From Erythrobacter sp. (GTDB lineage Bacteria; Pseudomonadota; Alphaproteobacteria; Sphingomonadales; Sphingomonadaceae): DNA of 64,000 nucleotides. The stretch spans positions 2,706,425-2,770,424 of the forward strand of contig NZ_CP050265.1 in assembly GCF_011765465.1 (NCBI RefSeq). Direction: 5' to 3'. The position numbers and the translations under genes are program-made. Numbering within the stretch: position 1 is the first letter of the stretch; each line of letters opens with the position of its first letter. Shown piece by piece: positions 44,837 to 53,608 of this stretch. The notes under the pieces are model-generated. The model saw only the letters and a program-made list of their open reading frames with translations. It was not told the origin of the DNA and ran no database searches.

Positions 44837-45120
44837 TTGGGTCAACGTTCGCTTGTCGCCCATGCCGGCGGCTGGCTGAAGACCGAGATCGTCGAGCCTG
44901 CTGGCGTCAGTGTCACTGTTCTCGCGGCACACTTTTGGGTATCGAGGCAGGCTCTTAGCACGCTGCTCAACGGCAAGGCCGGTCTCTCTGCCGATATGGG
45001 ATCCGCTTCGAGAAGGCGTTTGGCGTCAAGGCGGATACCTTGCTGCGAATGCAGACGGCCTATGAATTGGCTCAGGCATGCGCGCATGAGCACGATATCA
45101 AGGTCTGCAAGTTCGCATAG
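44837..45120 (+). pseudogene. HigA-type antitoxin (HTH) remnant, frameshifted
   Basis: The frame from 44837 reads LKTEIVEPAGVSVTVLAAHF, VSRQALSTLLNGKAGLSADM, a HigA-like XRE helix-turn-helix. After ATG at 44995 the sense continues one frame over as IRFEKAFGVKADTLLRMQTAYELAQA to a TAG at 45118. One base is missing. No ATG start is found (TTG at best), and no HigB toxin is recognisable in the 250 bp on either side. It looks like a decayed orphan antitoxin. The 254 bp upstream (44583-44836) hold no other recognisable feature. Confidence 0.65.
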
Positions 45121-45432
45121 GCAGCCTGACCGACAGAGGTATACTACCCCTCGAAGAAGAGGCCCGCCAAGATTGGTCTCGATTACCAGTGCTCGCGATC
45201 GCTTATCGTTTCTCGGCCTCGCGTCCAAACAGCCTAATTCCGCCCGTCATGGGCCCATCGGTTGTAAGCGGATAGCGCGCATCTTTGCGCGCCAACCCGC
45301 GTTATCGCCCATGGGCGCGGAGGCCGCCTTTTAACACATTATAATTCAATCATAATTTGCGATAATCTAAGGCGCCTCGCCGCGCGCTACAGCGAGCGTT
45401 CAGCCTGGAATTGATGCCGGAATGAGGTCAAA
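45121..45432. other. non-coding stretch with AT-rich inverted repeat
   Basis: No gene is supported here. An AT-rich block at 45336-45370 stands out from its GC-rich surroundings and contains the near-palindrome TTATAATT-C-AATCATAA (45339-45355). It could be a promoter or a recombination site of the decayed accessory region. Nothing else was recognised. Confidence 0.35.
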
Positions 45433-45612
45433 ATGACAGGTGAAAACAGGAATAATTACTGGGTCGAAAGCCTCTTAAAGAGAACAACAAGAGGATTATA
45501 TCAGGACGGGATAAACCGGAAATCCGGGCCCCGGGTACGGCTCCTCTTGATCGGGAGGCCCCTAGCACAAAAGACTGGTCATGGCCGACTAGCCCCCTGG
45601 CGAGCGCGATGA
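45433..45612 (+). CDS. possible 59-residue small protein
   Basis: An ATG with GAGG seven bases upstream opens 59 codons: MTGENRNNYWVESLLKRTTR, then a basic, Pro/Arg-rich tail. No family is recognised. It overlaps the start of the DUF5681 remnant in another frame. It could equally be a chance reading in decayed DNA. Confidence 0.2.
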   Translation: MTGENRNNYWVESLLKRTTRGLYQDGINRKSGPRVRLLLIGRPLAQKTGHGRLAPWRAR

Positions 45613-45703
45613 GAGCGGGCGGTTGCGCAAGGGCAAAAGCGGCAATCCCGCAGGCCGCCCGCGCAAAAAGCCCGACCGGCCACTCTCACTCGAAGAGATG
45701 TGA
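45581..45703 (+). pseudogene. DUF5681 domain fragment with early amber codon
   Basis: The frame ATG GCC GAC TAG continues as PPGERDESGRLRKGKSGNPA and GRPRKKPDRPLSLEEM before a TGA at 45701. The GKSGNPAGRPR motif is the DUF5681 signature of small phage- or plasmid-linked proteins. The in-frame TAG at codon 4 sits where Gln (CAG) would fit, and the domain ends early. The 249 bp downstream (45704-45952) hold no supported gene. Confidence 0.55.
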
Positions 45704-45952
45704 CGTGAACCCAAGCTTGCCTCCAGCTTGCGTTAGATCCGCGCGGTTGAACCAATGGGCTGCGTAGCGGAGCCCGTAGGGCGTAGCGAAGCAGGCATTG
45801 CTTATCTGGTTCTGCGGCGAACGCCGCCGGGAGATCGATATTAGCGAGGTCGCCGCTCCGTCCAGATAGAGGAGGCTTGCACGAAAATCAGGCGGATGCG
45901 CGCCGCACATGTCCAGCGAATCAAGCTGCAATGGCTAAGCGGCGGCGAGGCA

Positions 45953-47419
45953 TCACTTAGCGCCTGTTCCGATAACGATGACCCGTGCGGTTCTTAGCAC
46001 GACGAGCAGGTCGAGCCAGAGCGAGATGTTCCGGATGTAATAGAAGTCGTAGCGAAGCTTGCAGAGGATGTCGTTCACATCGGTTACGTGCCCTTGGTTA
46101 ACCTGCGCCCAACCGGTGATCCCAGGGCGGACGATGTGGCGATAGGAATAGAAGGGCAGTTCTTCCTCGTACCACTCTGCTAGGGCCTTCGCCTCCGGCC
46201 GCGGGCCGACGAAGCTCATGTCGCCCTTCAGTATGTTGAAGATCTGCGGAAGCTCGTCGATCCGTGTTCGGCGCAGAAAGCGACCGATCCGGGTGATTCG
46301 GTCATCGTCGCTGCGCGTCATGGCATTCTCGCGCTGCGCCTTTGCTTCTGCCACCGGGTCGCGCTCGCGCATGGTGCGGAACTTGTAGAGCCGGAAAGTG
46401 TTGCCGCGAAAGCCGACGCGGTCCTGGATGAAGAACGCGCTGCCGGGCGAATCGAGCTTGATGGCGAGCGCGATGATTGCGAACGCGATGAGGCAGAATG
46501 GCATCAGTACCAGTGCGCCAACCACGTCGATCAGCCGTTTGAGCGACATGTAGGAGACGTTCGGGATGAGCGAGCCGAGGTCATTCTCACTGAGGTGCGT
46601 GATCTTGACCTGCCCGGTCTGCATCTCCGCGATCTGGCGAAAGTGATAGACCGGGATGCCGGCGAGTGCAGCTTCCGCGAAAAGCCGTTCCCACCCGGGG
46701 GAATGCGAATAGTGAAGGTCGGCCACGATCGCCCAGTTCCGCCGGCCCGAGCGCACGAGCCCGGTCAGGTCGACCGCCGAGGGCGCGGGCAGATAATTGC
46801 CCGTAAGTTTAATCTCCGCGGCCCGTCCGCCCGGCACGATAACATGGGGCTTGAGCAAACTGCGACTGCGCACCGCAAGAAGGAAACTCGCGGCAAGCGT
46901 GCACGCGGCTCCGACCGAGAACAGCGAGGTCGAATAAGGGACGCGCAATGCCGCCATGGCCGCGAGCGCACCGCTGAAAACCAGGAAATTGACCGGGAGA
47001 ATATACGACAGGTGCTGCGCCTTCGCATGCTCGCGCAGCTTCGAAAGCGCGTACCAAGCAACGAACGATGCTGCAGCGAGTACGATGAGGGTCTGGTTGA
47101 ACGCCCCGGAGAACAGGGCGCGGCCCTGCAGCGCCCAGAGCGCAATGGTCGGGGCAAGGCCCAGAATGAGCTGGAGGGGCAGCTCAAACTGTCTCAACAA
47201 CAGGGTCGTCCCGCCGATCTCGGAACGAACCCAGCGCTCGTCCTCGCCGCGATCCTGCACTTCATCGGTCGAGGGCGCATCGCCCTCGCCACTGTCCAGC
47301 GCCTCTGGCATTTGAGGCCCGTGCGACCGTTGGGCTGGCGCGGCGGTCGAACCAGGCCGCTCGAAACCGCCGGTGCCGCGGCTATCCATAGCGAGCATGC
47401 GCGAGGGCACCTTGTTCAT
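45953..47419 (-). CDS. initiating sugar-phosphate transferase (WcaJ/ExoY type)
   Basis: Transfers the first sugar phosphate to undecaprenyl phosphate to start repeat-unit synthesis. The 488-residue polyisoprenyl-phosphate hexose-1-phosphate transferase has an N-terminal disordered part of about 70 residues, four membrane spans, and a CoA-binding-like fold. The C-terminal catalytic domain follows a fifth span: KRLIDVVGALVLMPF, DRVGFRGNTFRLYKFRTM, RIDELPQIFNILKGDMSFVG and RPGITGWAQVN. It is coupled to the RfaH-like gene upstream by ATGA. The sugar is unknown. Confidence 0.9.
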   Translation of the reverse strand: MNKVPSRMLAMDSRGTGGFERPGSTAAPAQRSHGPQMPEALDSGEGDAPSTDEVQDRGEDERWVRSEIGGTTLLLRQFELPLQLILGLAPTIALWALQGRALFSGAFNQTLIVLAAASFVAWYALSKLREHAKAQHLSYILPVNFLVFSGALAAMAALRVPYSTSLFSVGAACTLAASFLLAVRSRSLLKPHVIVPGGRAAEIKLTGNYLPAPSAVDLTGLVRSGRRNWAIVADLHYSHSPGWERLFAEAALAGIPVYHFRQIAEMQTGQVKITHLSENDLGSLIPNVSYMSLKRLIDVVGALVLMPFCLIAFAIIALAIKLDSPGSAFFIQDRVGFRGNTFRLYKFRTMRERDPVAEAKAQRENAMTRSDDDRITRIGRFLRRTRIDELPQIFNILKGDMSFVGPRPEAKALAEWYEEELPFYSYRHIVRPGITGWAQVNQGHVTDVNDILCKLRYDFYYIRNISLWLDLLVVLRTARVIVIGTGAK

Positions 47420-47943
47420 CGACCGCCTCCGCTCGCGATCGCTGCACCCGAGGCGCGGCGCACACCGGCCATCGGCAGGCTCACCCGCGTCTTCTTTCCG
47501 ATGAAATCGAGCAGGACAAGCACGCGGTCATTGGGCGCGATTCGTAGGACTTCCCCGACAAAGCCTGCAAACGATCCGCTCGCGACCTCGATTTCTTCGC
47601 CCTCGCCAACCTCCTGGGAAAGATCGATCACATCCTCGTCGTTGCACGCGGCGCGCAGGTCCGCGATTACCGAATCAGGTACTACGGAAGGCCGCCCCGC
47701 GAAACTCACGAGCCGGGAAACCCCATAGGTCGACCTGACGACCGACCATGGCGTGGAGGCTTCGGGATAGGAGGCGAAGAGATAGCCCGGAAACACGGGC
47801 CGTCGATAGGATACGAAGCGCCCTCCCTTGATCCGGGTGCGCTGCTCGAGCGGCTGAAAGGTGGTGAACCTCTGACGCTTGAGATTACGCCGCGCCATGG
47901 CGTCGGCGTTCGGCTTCGTTTGGACCAGGAACCAGCGTGACAT
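47416..47943 (-). CDS. NusG/RfaH-like transcription antiterminator (UpxY type)
   Basis: Specialised NusG paralogue that should ride RNA polymerase across the long polysaccharide operon. The 175-residue protein has the NGN domain (MSRWFLVQTKPNADAMARRNL, FVSYRRPVFPGYLFA) and a C-terminal KOW domain (EEIEVASGSFAGFVGEVLRI). RfaH-type features are the early LVQTKPN block and the RLVSFAGRPSVVP loop. Start is set at the ATG 47943; an in-frame ATG at 47964 adds seven residues. It precedes and overlaps the initiating transferase gene. Confidence 0.85.
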   Translation of the reverse strand: MSRWFLVQTKPNADAMARRNLKRQRFTTFQPLEQRTRIKGGRFVSYRRPVFPGYLFASYPEASTPWSVVRSTYGVSRLVSFAGRPSVVPDSVIADLRAACNDEDVIDLSQEVGEGEEIEVASGSFAGFVGEVLRIAPNDRVLVLLDFIGKKTRVSLPMAGVRRASGAAIASGGGR

Positions 47944-48679
47944 AAGCCCCCATGCTTGCGACACCAGGAAGCGACGTTGCGTATGTAGCGCGAAAGGTCA
48001 AGTTTCGAATGCCCATTGGGGCAAGGTTTCTTGTGCGGTGCGGCAGGGATGAAACGACGCCAGTTCAATTTCGGAAAAATAAGGCGACACAAGGACTTGC
48101 ACTGGGACGTGCTTCATCGCGCGCAATGCACGGCTGGACTTTTTGGACCTGCGCAAGCGGGTGTGGTCAGTGGTGGCGAGGGGCTGCGCGCCTTTGCGTT
48201 TGTAACGTTTCTTATGGGGCGTACGCTGCCCAAATTTGGATTGGCTTGCCTCGGGTCGCTGATAGGACCCCTCCTACTATTGGCTCCCTTTCAACTCGTC
48301 CGGCGCTCACCAGGATCGCTCACGCGGGGCCAAGCGGGCGACGCTCTCGGGGCTAGCAGGAGGGCACTGAATTGAGCGCCAAGCATCGGATCCCTTGCGG
48401 CCGGGTCGTCCATTTCTCGCATGAAGCGAAATATGGACTTTGACGCAGAAGGCCCGCAATCACTCGCTCCTGCCGCTATCAGGAGCTCAAGGCGGTCGTA
48501 TTCTGATCACAGTCAGGGCAACGCCTGACGACAGAACCGTATTGCAATGCAGCGCAGGCGCGCTATCGTTCAGACTTGAACGTCATGCTTCCTTCGGTTG
48601 CTTGTCCAGAATTCGTCCAAACCTCCCGGTGGGCCTGCAGGCTGTCACCGTGCGGTAGCCGTGTTGGGATAAGTCTCAG
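47944..48679. other. 736-bp intergenic region of the EPS locus
   Basis: It separates the divergent RfaH-like and EPS-MarR genes. Short open frames on both strands have no recognisable homology or ribosome site. Visible elements are a hairpin GCTCCTG / CAGGAGC (48466-48472 with 48480-48486) and, 30 bp before the MarR start, TGCGGTAGCCGTG (48650-48662). The latter resembles the ops element core GGCGGTAG. Promoters for both sides must lie here, but none is unambiguous. Confidence 0.5.
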
Positions 48680-49030
48680 TTGACCGCGCCGCGCGACAAG
48701 GCACGCGAAGACGCCCATTTCAAGGTCATGCGCCTGATCGAGCGCGACCCCCACATGTCGCAGCGCGAACTCGCGAGCGAACTCGGCATCAGCCTCGGCG
48801 CAACGAATTACATGCTGCGCGAACTGGTCGAAATGGGCTTGATCAAGCTGGCTCGCTTCCGGGAGGCTCAGGACAAGCGCCGCTACGCCTATGTCCTCAC
48901 TCCGGGCGGAGTCGCGGCGAAAAGCACGATCGCGCGGCGGTTCCTTGCCAGAAAGCGAGCGGAATATGTCGCTCTCAAGCAAGAGATCGATGAGCTCGGC
49001 GCGGAATTGGAGCGAGGAGCGAAAGAGTGA
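48680..49030 (+). CDS. EPS-associated MarR family transcriptional regulator
   Basis: A 116-residue winged-helix protein. The helix-turn-helix is MSQRELASELGISLGATNYMLRELVEMGLIKL, followed by the wing YAYVLTPGGVAAKSTIARRFLARK and a C-terminal coiled helix (EYVALKQEIDELGAEL). This is the small MarR-like family found next to exopolysaccharide export or synthesis genes. Start is a TTG at 48680; no ATG precedes the homologous region closely. It is divergent from the RfaH-like operon. Confidence 0.87.
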   Translation: MTAPRDKAREDAHFKVMRLIERDPHMSQRELASELGISLGATNYMLRELVEMGLIKLARFREAQDKRRYAYVLTPGGVAAKSTIARRFLARKRAEYVALKQEIDELGAELERGAKE

Positions 49031-49389
49031 GCCGCTCCATCTCCGAAGAGCCTGAACAATCTGTCGGGAGCCGCGCTGGCTGCGCCGGCAAAGGCGCGCC
49101 GCAAGAGCGATCGCCTGCTCATAGCAAGGGCCGAAACCACTGGCAGTGGGCGAGTTATCGAAGTTCCGATCGCTTGCGAAGGACGGAACGCCCGGGAGTT
49201 TGCGTTATCGGGGCTTTGGCCTGAGACGGATGCCTCGATGTAAACCTGTACCCATCGACAAGTGGCGTGTCGCTGTTGACACAACATGGTCACTGGCCAC
49301 AACGCGCCGCGTCAGCCCTGCCCATATCCGGAACGGATCCATGCGGCGCTCATTCTTGAACTTTATGCAATGATTAGTGAGCCTTCTTC
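49031..49389. other. intergenic region before glmS
   Basis: No gene is supported in this 359-bp stretch. A TTGACA hexamer at 49276-49281 is present, but without a convincing -10 at the right distance. A promoter for the glmS-wecB-wecC operon is expected here. Confidence 0.4.
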
Positions 49390-51207
49390 ATGTGCGGTAT
49401 CGTAGGAATACTCGGTCGGTCTGACGTTACGGAGCGTGTCATCGACGGCCTCTCCCGGCTCGAGTATCGGGGCTATGATAGCGCAGGCATTGCTCTGATG
49501 GATCTGGATGGTCGCGTCAGCATCCGGCGCAGCATAGGCAAGCTTGATGCTTTGCGCGACAAACTCACCACGGCTCCGATGTCAGGGTTGGTGGGGATCG
49601 GCCACACGCGATGGGCGACGCACGGCCCTGCGACCGAAGCAAATGCCCACCCGCAGGCGACACGCAATGTAACGCTTGTCCACAATGGCATCATCGAAAA
49701 TTATGCCGAGCTGCGCGCTGAGCTTGAAGCGGAAGGTGCGAAATTCTCCTCGGATACCGACACCGAGGTGGCTGCGCAGGTTCTCGAACGCCTGTTGTCG
49801 CAAACAGACAGCCTTGATGATGCTTTCAAGCGCATGCTTGGCCTTATCCATGGAAGCTATGCGCTTGCCGTCATCTTCGAGGGGCGCCCCGACCTCATCT
49901 ATGCGGCGCGACACGGCAGTCCGCTGGCAATCGGCTATGGCGAAGCGGCCGAAGATGGCTCCGCGGAGATGTTCATTGGCTCCGACGCATTGGCCTTGGC
50001 ACCATTTACTGATCAGGTCACCTACCTTGAGGATGGCGACTGGGCGGTGATACGGTCTGACCGCGTCGTCATCTATGATGGCGAGGGCGAAGAAGTGACC
50101 CGCGATATCGTCAAGGTTCCGGTAGCTAGCTCTGCGATCGAAAAAGGACCCTATCGGCACTTCATGCTGAAGGAGATTCATGACCAGCCGCAGACGCTGG
50201 CGCGGCTTCTCACGGACCTCGTTGACACGCATACAGGTGAGCTCAAGAATTTCTTGCCCGAACTTGACTTTGTCAGGATCGATAAGGTTTCGCTCGTCGC
50301 ATGCGGGACAGCGCACTACGCCTCTCATGTCGCGAAGTACTGGTTTGAAGAGCTGGCGGGGATTTCTGCGGAGATCGATATCGCGAGCGAATACCGCTAC
50401 CGTCGCCGTGTTCACTCCGAGAGAGAGTTGATGATCGTGGTCAGCCAATCTGGTGAGACCGCGGATACGCTCGCGGCGATCAAGGACGTGCGCGGCAAGG
50501 TCGCCGCGCGTCTGGCGCTGGTGAACGTCGCGACCAGCTCGATCGCACGCGAAGCAGATCACGTGCTCGATATCCAAGTCGGCCCCGAGATCGGGGTTGC
50601 TTCAACCAAGGCCTTCACCGGGCAAATGCTTGGTCTCCTCGCAATTGCGCTGAAAGCAGGCGCGGAAAGAGAGTTGCTCTATAGCAAGGCGATCGCGTCT
50701 ATCATCCATGACCTCACCGCCATCCCGCGTGTTGTTGGCGAGGCCATTGCGCTCGAACCACGGATCAAGGAGGTGGCGGCAGAACTTTCCTCCGCAACAG
50801 ATGCCATCTTCCTCGGGCGGGGCATTCATTATCCGATGGCGCTTGAAGCCGCGCTTAAGTTGAAAGAAATCAGCTATATCCATGCTGACGGCTATGCGGC
50901 AGGTGAGCTCAAGCACGGTCCGATTGCCCTCATCGACAGGGAAATGCCAGTGCTGGTGTTCAACAGCACTGGGCCGCTCCAGGAAAAGACACTTTCGAAT
51001 GCGGCGGAAGTTGAGGCACGCGGCGCTCGAATTTGGCATATTGGGCAAGACGAAGATGCAGATATTCGAACACCAGAATGCGGTGAATTTGCATTTCCAT
51101 TCACATATGCAGCCGTTGCTCAGATGCTCGCCTATCACGCTGCCCTCGTGAAGGGTACTGACGTCGATCAGCCGCGCAACCTTGCGAAATCAGTGACAGT
51201 TGAGTAA
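49390..51207 (+). CDS. glmS: glutamine-fructose-6-phosphate aminotransferase (isomerizing)
   Basis: Makes glucosamine-6-phosphate, the entry to UDP-GlcNAc. The N-terminal Cys2 glutaminase (MCGIVGILGR, RLEYRGYDSAGIAL, GHTRWATHG) is followed by two SIS sugar-isomerase domains (VSQSGETADTLAAI, GRGIHYPMALEAALKLKEISYIHADGYAAGELKHGP) and the invariant end PRNLAKSVTVE. Length is 605 aa. In this position it probably boosts UDP-GlcNAc for the ManNAcA and FucNAc branches, and may be a second copy in the genome. Seven bases separate it from wecB. Confidence 0.95.
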   Translation: MCGIVGILGRSDVTERVIDGLSRLEYRGYDSAGIALMDLDGRVSIRRSIGKLDALRDKLTTAPMSGLVGIGHTRWATHGPATEANAHPQATRNVTLVHNGIIENYAELRAELEAEGAKFSSDTDTEVAAQVLERLLSQTDSLDDAFKRMLGLIHGSYALAVIFEGRPDLIYAARHGSPLAIGYGEAAEDGSAEMFIGSDALALAPFTDQVTYLEDGDWAVIRSDRVVIYDGEGEEVTRDIVKVPVASSAIEKGPYRHFMLKEIHDQPQTLARLLTDLVDTHTGELKNFLPELDFVRIDKVSLVACGTAHYASHVAKYWFEELAGISAEIDIASEYRYRRRVHSERELMIVVSQSGETADTLAAIKDVRGKVAARLALVNVATSSIAREADHVLDIQVGPEIGVASTKAFTGQMLGLLAIALKAGAERELLYSKAIASIIHDLTAIPRVVGEAIALEPRIKEVAAELSSATDAIFLGRGIHYPMALEAALKLKEISYIHADGYAAGELKHGPIALIDREMPVLVFNSTGPLQEKTLSNAAEVEARGARIWHIGQDEDADIRTPECGEFAFPFTYAAVAQMLAYHAALVKGTDVDQPRNLAKSVTVE

Positions 51208-51213
51208 GTTTAG

Positions 51214-52350
51214 ATGTCCAATAAGTTCAAGGTTTTGCTGGTCTTTGGTACGCGACCAGAAGCCATAAAGATGGCGCCTGTCGTCAAGGCACTTATGGCT
51301 GCGCCAGAGATTGACGCGCGTGTTTGTGTTACTGCGCAGCACCGTGAAATGCTCGATCAGGTATTGAGCCTGTTCGAAATAGTGCCCGACTACGATCTCG
51401 ATTTGATGAAGCCCGGTCAGGGCTTATTTGAGATCACCAGCGGCGTACTAGCAGGCCTTAAGGATGTGCTAGCCGAAGTCTCACCCGATTTGGTTTTGGT
51501 GCATGGCGACACAACGACCACACTCTCAGCGTCTCTTGCGGCGTACTATGGACGAATCCCGGTGGGTCATGTCGAGGCGGGCCTTCGAACAGGGAACATT
51601 TACTCGCCATGGCCCGAGGAAATAAACCGCAAGGTAGCCGGCGCAATTACCCGCCTGCATTTTGCACCGACCGAAAAGTCGAGACAAAACCTGATCTCTG
51701 AGAACACCCCCGAAGATCACATAGTTGTGACGGGTAACACCGTAATCGATGCCTTGCTGAATGTAGTCGAGAAACTTGATCAGGATGCAGAAACCAGCAG
51801 GCAATTTGACAAGGCTTTCGATATTGATCCGGCGCGGCGGCTAGTTCTTGTGACAGGCCATCGACGCGAGAGCTTTGGTGATGGCTTTCAGCGGATCTGC
51901 GACGCACTGGTACGTCTGGCTGAGCGCGATGATATTCAGATTATCTATCCAGTGCATCTCAATCCGAACGTAAAAGGCCCTGTCGAGGAGCGACTGGGGG
52001 CGCTGAAACGCATCAACCTTATCTCCCCGCAGGACTATTTGCCCTTTGTGCATCTGATGAAGAGAGCGGACATCATTCTCACGGATTCAGGCGGTGTGCA
52101 GGAGGAGGCGCCATCTCTTGGCAAGCCAGTTCTGGTCATGCGCGACACGACTGAGCGTCCTGAAGCCATCGATGCTGGGACAGTAAGGCTGGTCGGCACT
52201 GATACCGATCTTATCGCCAAAGAAGTCGCAAATTTGCTCGACAATCGGGAAGCTTATGAAAGCATGTCCCGCGCGCATAATCCCTATGGTGATGGGCTGG
52301 CCTCGGGCCGGATCCGTGAAGCTATTCTTGAATTTGCAGGTTCAAAGTAA
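51214..52350 (+). CDS. wecB: UDP-N-acetylglucosamine 2-epimerase (non-hydrolysing)
   Basis: Converts UDP-GlcNAc to UDP-ManNAc. The 378-residue GT-B fold protein shows [69 protein letters not shown] and [21 protein letters not shown], all typical of WecB. It lies between glmS and wecC in the same orientation with tight spacing, forming the ManNAcA pathway. Confidence 0.95.
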   Translation: MSNKFKVLLVFGTRPEAIKMAPVVKALMAAPEIDARVCVTAQHREMLDQVLSLFEIVPDYDLDLMKPGQGLFEITSGVLAGLKDVLAEVSPDLVLVHGDTTTTLSASLAAYYGRIPVGHVEAGLRTGNIYSPWPEEINRKVAGAITRLHFAPTEKSRQNLISENTPEDHIVVTGNTVIDALLNVVEKLDQDAETSRQFDKAFDIDPARRLVLVTGHRRESFGDGFQRICDALVRLAERDDIQIIYPVHLNPNVKGPVEERLGALKRINLISPQDYLPFVHLMKRADIILTDSGGVQEEAPSLGKPVLVMRDTTERPEAIDAGTVRLVGTDTDLIAKEVANLLDNREAYESMSRAHNPYGDGLASGRIREAILEFAGSK

Positions 52351-52361
52351 TCGAAATTAAA

Positions 52362-53585
52362 ATGGAACATCAGTTCAGAAAAATCTCCGTCATCGGTCTC
52401 GGCTATATCGGCCTGCCGACGGCTGCAATGTTTGCCTCGCGCAAGGTTGAAGTGGTTGGCGTGGATATAAACCAAGACGCGGTCGACACCATTAATCGCG
52501 GCGGTATTCATATCATAGAGCCGGACCTGGACATGGTCGTCCATGCTGCTGTCCATGAGGGCTATTTGCGGGCAACTACCAATCCCGAGGCGGCCGAGGC
52601 TTTTCTTATAGCCGTCCCAACGCCGTTCAAGGGCGAGGATCACGAACCAGATCTTTCCTATATTGAAGCCGCCTCCAAGGCAATCGCGCCGGTGCTGGAA
52701 AAGGGCAATCTGGTTATCTTAGAGTCGACCTCGCCAGTTGGAGCGACTGAAGCGATGGCGAATTGGCTTGCTGCAGCGCGACCCGATCTCACATTCCCGC
52801 AGCATTGCGGACAAGAATCCGACATCCGTATTGCTCACTGCCCAGAGCGTGTGCTGCCCGGAAAAGTTATGCAAGAGCTCATCGCAAATGACCGGGTAAT
52901 AGGCGGCATGACGATGCGATGCTCCAAGCTTGCGGCCACACTCTATGAAACCTTCGTCGTTGGCGAATGCGTATTAGCCACAGGGCCAAGAGTTGCAGAG
53001 ATGGCTAAGCTAACTGAAAACAGTTTTCGAGACGTCAATATTGCATTCGCAAATGAGCTCTCGGTGATATGCGACAAGCTCCAGATGGACGTCTGGGAAT
53101 TGATATCTCTTGCCAATCGCCACCCCCGCGTGAACATCCTGCAGCCGGGGCCGGGTGTAGGCGGTCATTGCATCGCGGTGGATCCGTGGTTTATCGTTTC
53201 ATCGGCTCCCAAAGAATCGCGCCTGATCCGGATGGCCCGAGAGGTAAATGACGCTAAACCTACCTGGGTGCTTCGCCAGATAGTTGCGGCCATGCCTAGC
53301 GAGGATTATCCTGTAATTTTCTATGGAGCAACCTTTAAGGCGGATATCGATGATGTTCGCGAGAGTCCAAGCTTGGCCATAGTCAAGAAGGCCCAGCTAA
53401 TCCTCGGCGACATATCTGTAGTGGAACCAAACACCCCTCTCGGTCACGAGGGCTTTAGGCAGATTGACTTATCAGATGCGAGAAATGCCGATGCACTGCA
53501 TGTTGGGCTTGTCGCGCATAGAGAGTTCGAAACCGCGAAGCCCACCAATGGAATTTGTCTTGATTTCGCGAGAGTTTGGGAGTGA
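52362..53585 (+). CDS. wecC: UDP-N-acetyl-D-mannosamine dehydrogenase
   Basis: Oxidises UDP-ManNAc to UDP-ManNAcA with two NAD+. The Rossmann motif is GLGYIGLPTAAMFA; the family blocks are ESTSPVGATEAM and AHCPERVLPG; the catalytic Cys is near residue 270 in GPGVGGHCIAVDPWF. Length 407 aa is usual. It is last in the glmS-wecB-wecC unit, and the next gene faces it from the opposite strand 23 bp on. Confidence 0.94.
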   Translation: MEHQFRKISVIGLGYIGLPTAAMFASRKVEVVGVDINQDAVDTINRGGIHIIEPDLDMVVHAAVHEGYLRATTNPEAAEAFLIAVPTPFKGEDHEPDLSYIEAASKAIAPVLEKGNLVILESTSPVGATEAMANWLAAARPDLTFPQHCGQESDIRIAHCPERVLPGKVMQELIANDRVIGGMTMRCSKLAATLYETFVVGECVLATGPRVAEMAKLTENSFRDVNIAFANELSVICDKLQMDVWELISLANRHPRVNILQPGPGVGGHCIAVDPWFIVSSAPKESRLIRMAREVNDAKPTWVLRQIVAAMPSEDYPVIFYGATFKADIDDVRESPSLAIVKKAQLILGDISVVEPNTPLGHEGFRQIDLSDARNADALHVGLVAHREFETAKPTNGICLDFARVWE

Positions 53586-53608
53586 GAGAGTGCGCGCCAG
53601 AGACACTG

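Noticed and set aside
42839-45592. Genome-wide TAG recoding as an explanation for the two in-frame amber codons
   Set aside because: TAG is used as an ordinary stop elsewhere in the window (for example the genes ending at 2254 and 59532), so recoding is unlikely.
45686-45931. An 81-codon minus-strand frame near the DUF5681 remnant
   Set aside because: No recognisable domain or ribosome site; it lies in decayed accessory DNA with short repeats such as GCGTAGCG.
47952-48375. Two overlapping plus-strand frames of 134 and 119 codons in the EPS intergenic region
   Set aside because: No homology, no ribosome site, and composition unlike coding DNA.
49276-49281. TTGACA as a promoter -35 before glmS
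   Set aside because: The hexamer 17 bp downstream (ACAACG) is a poor -10, so no promoter was assigned.
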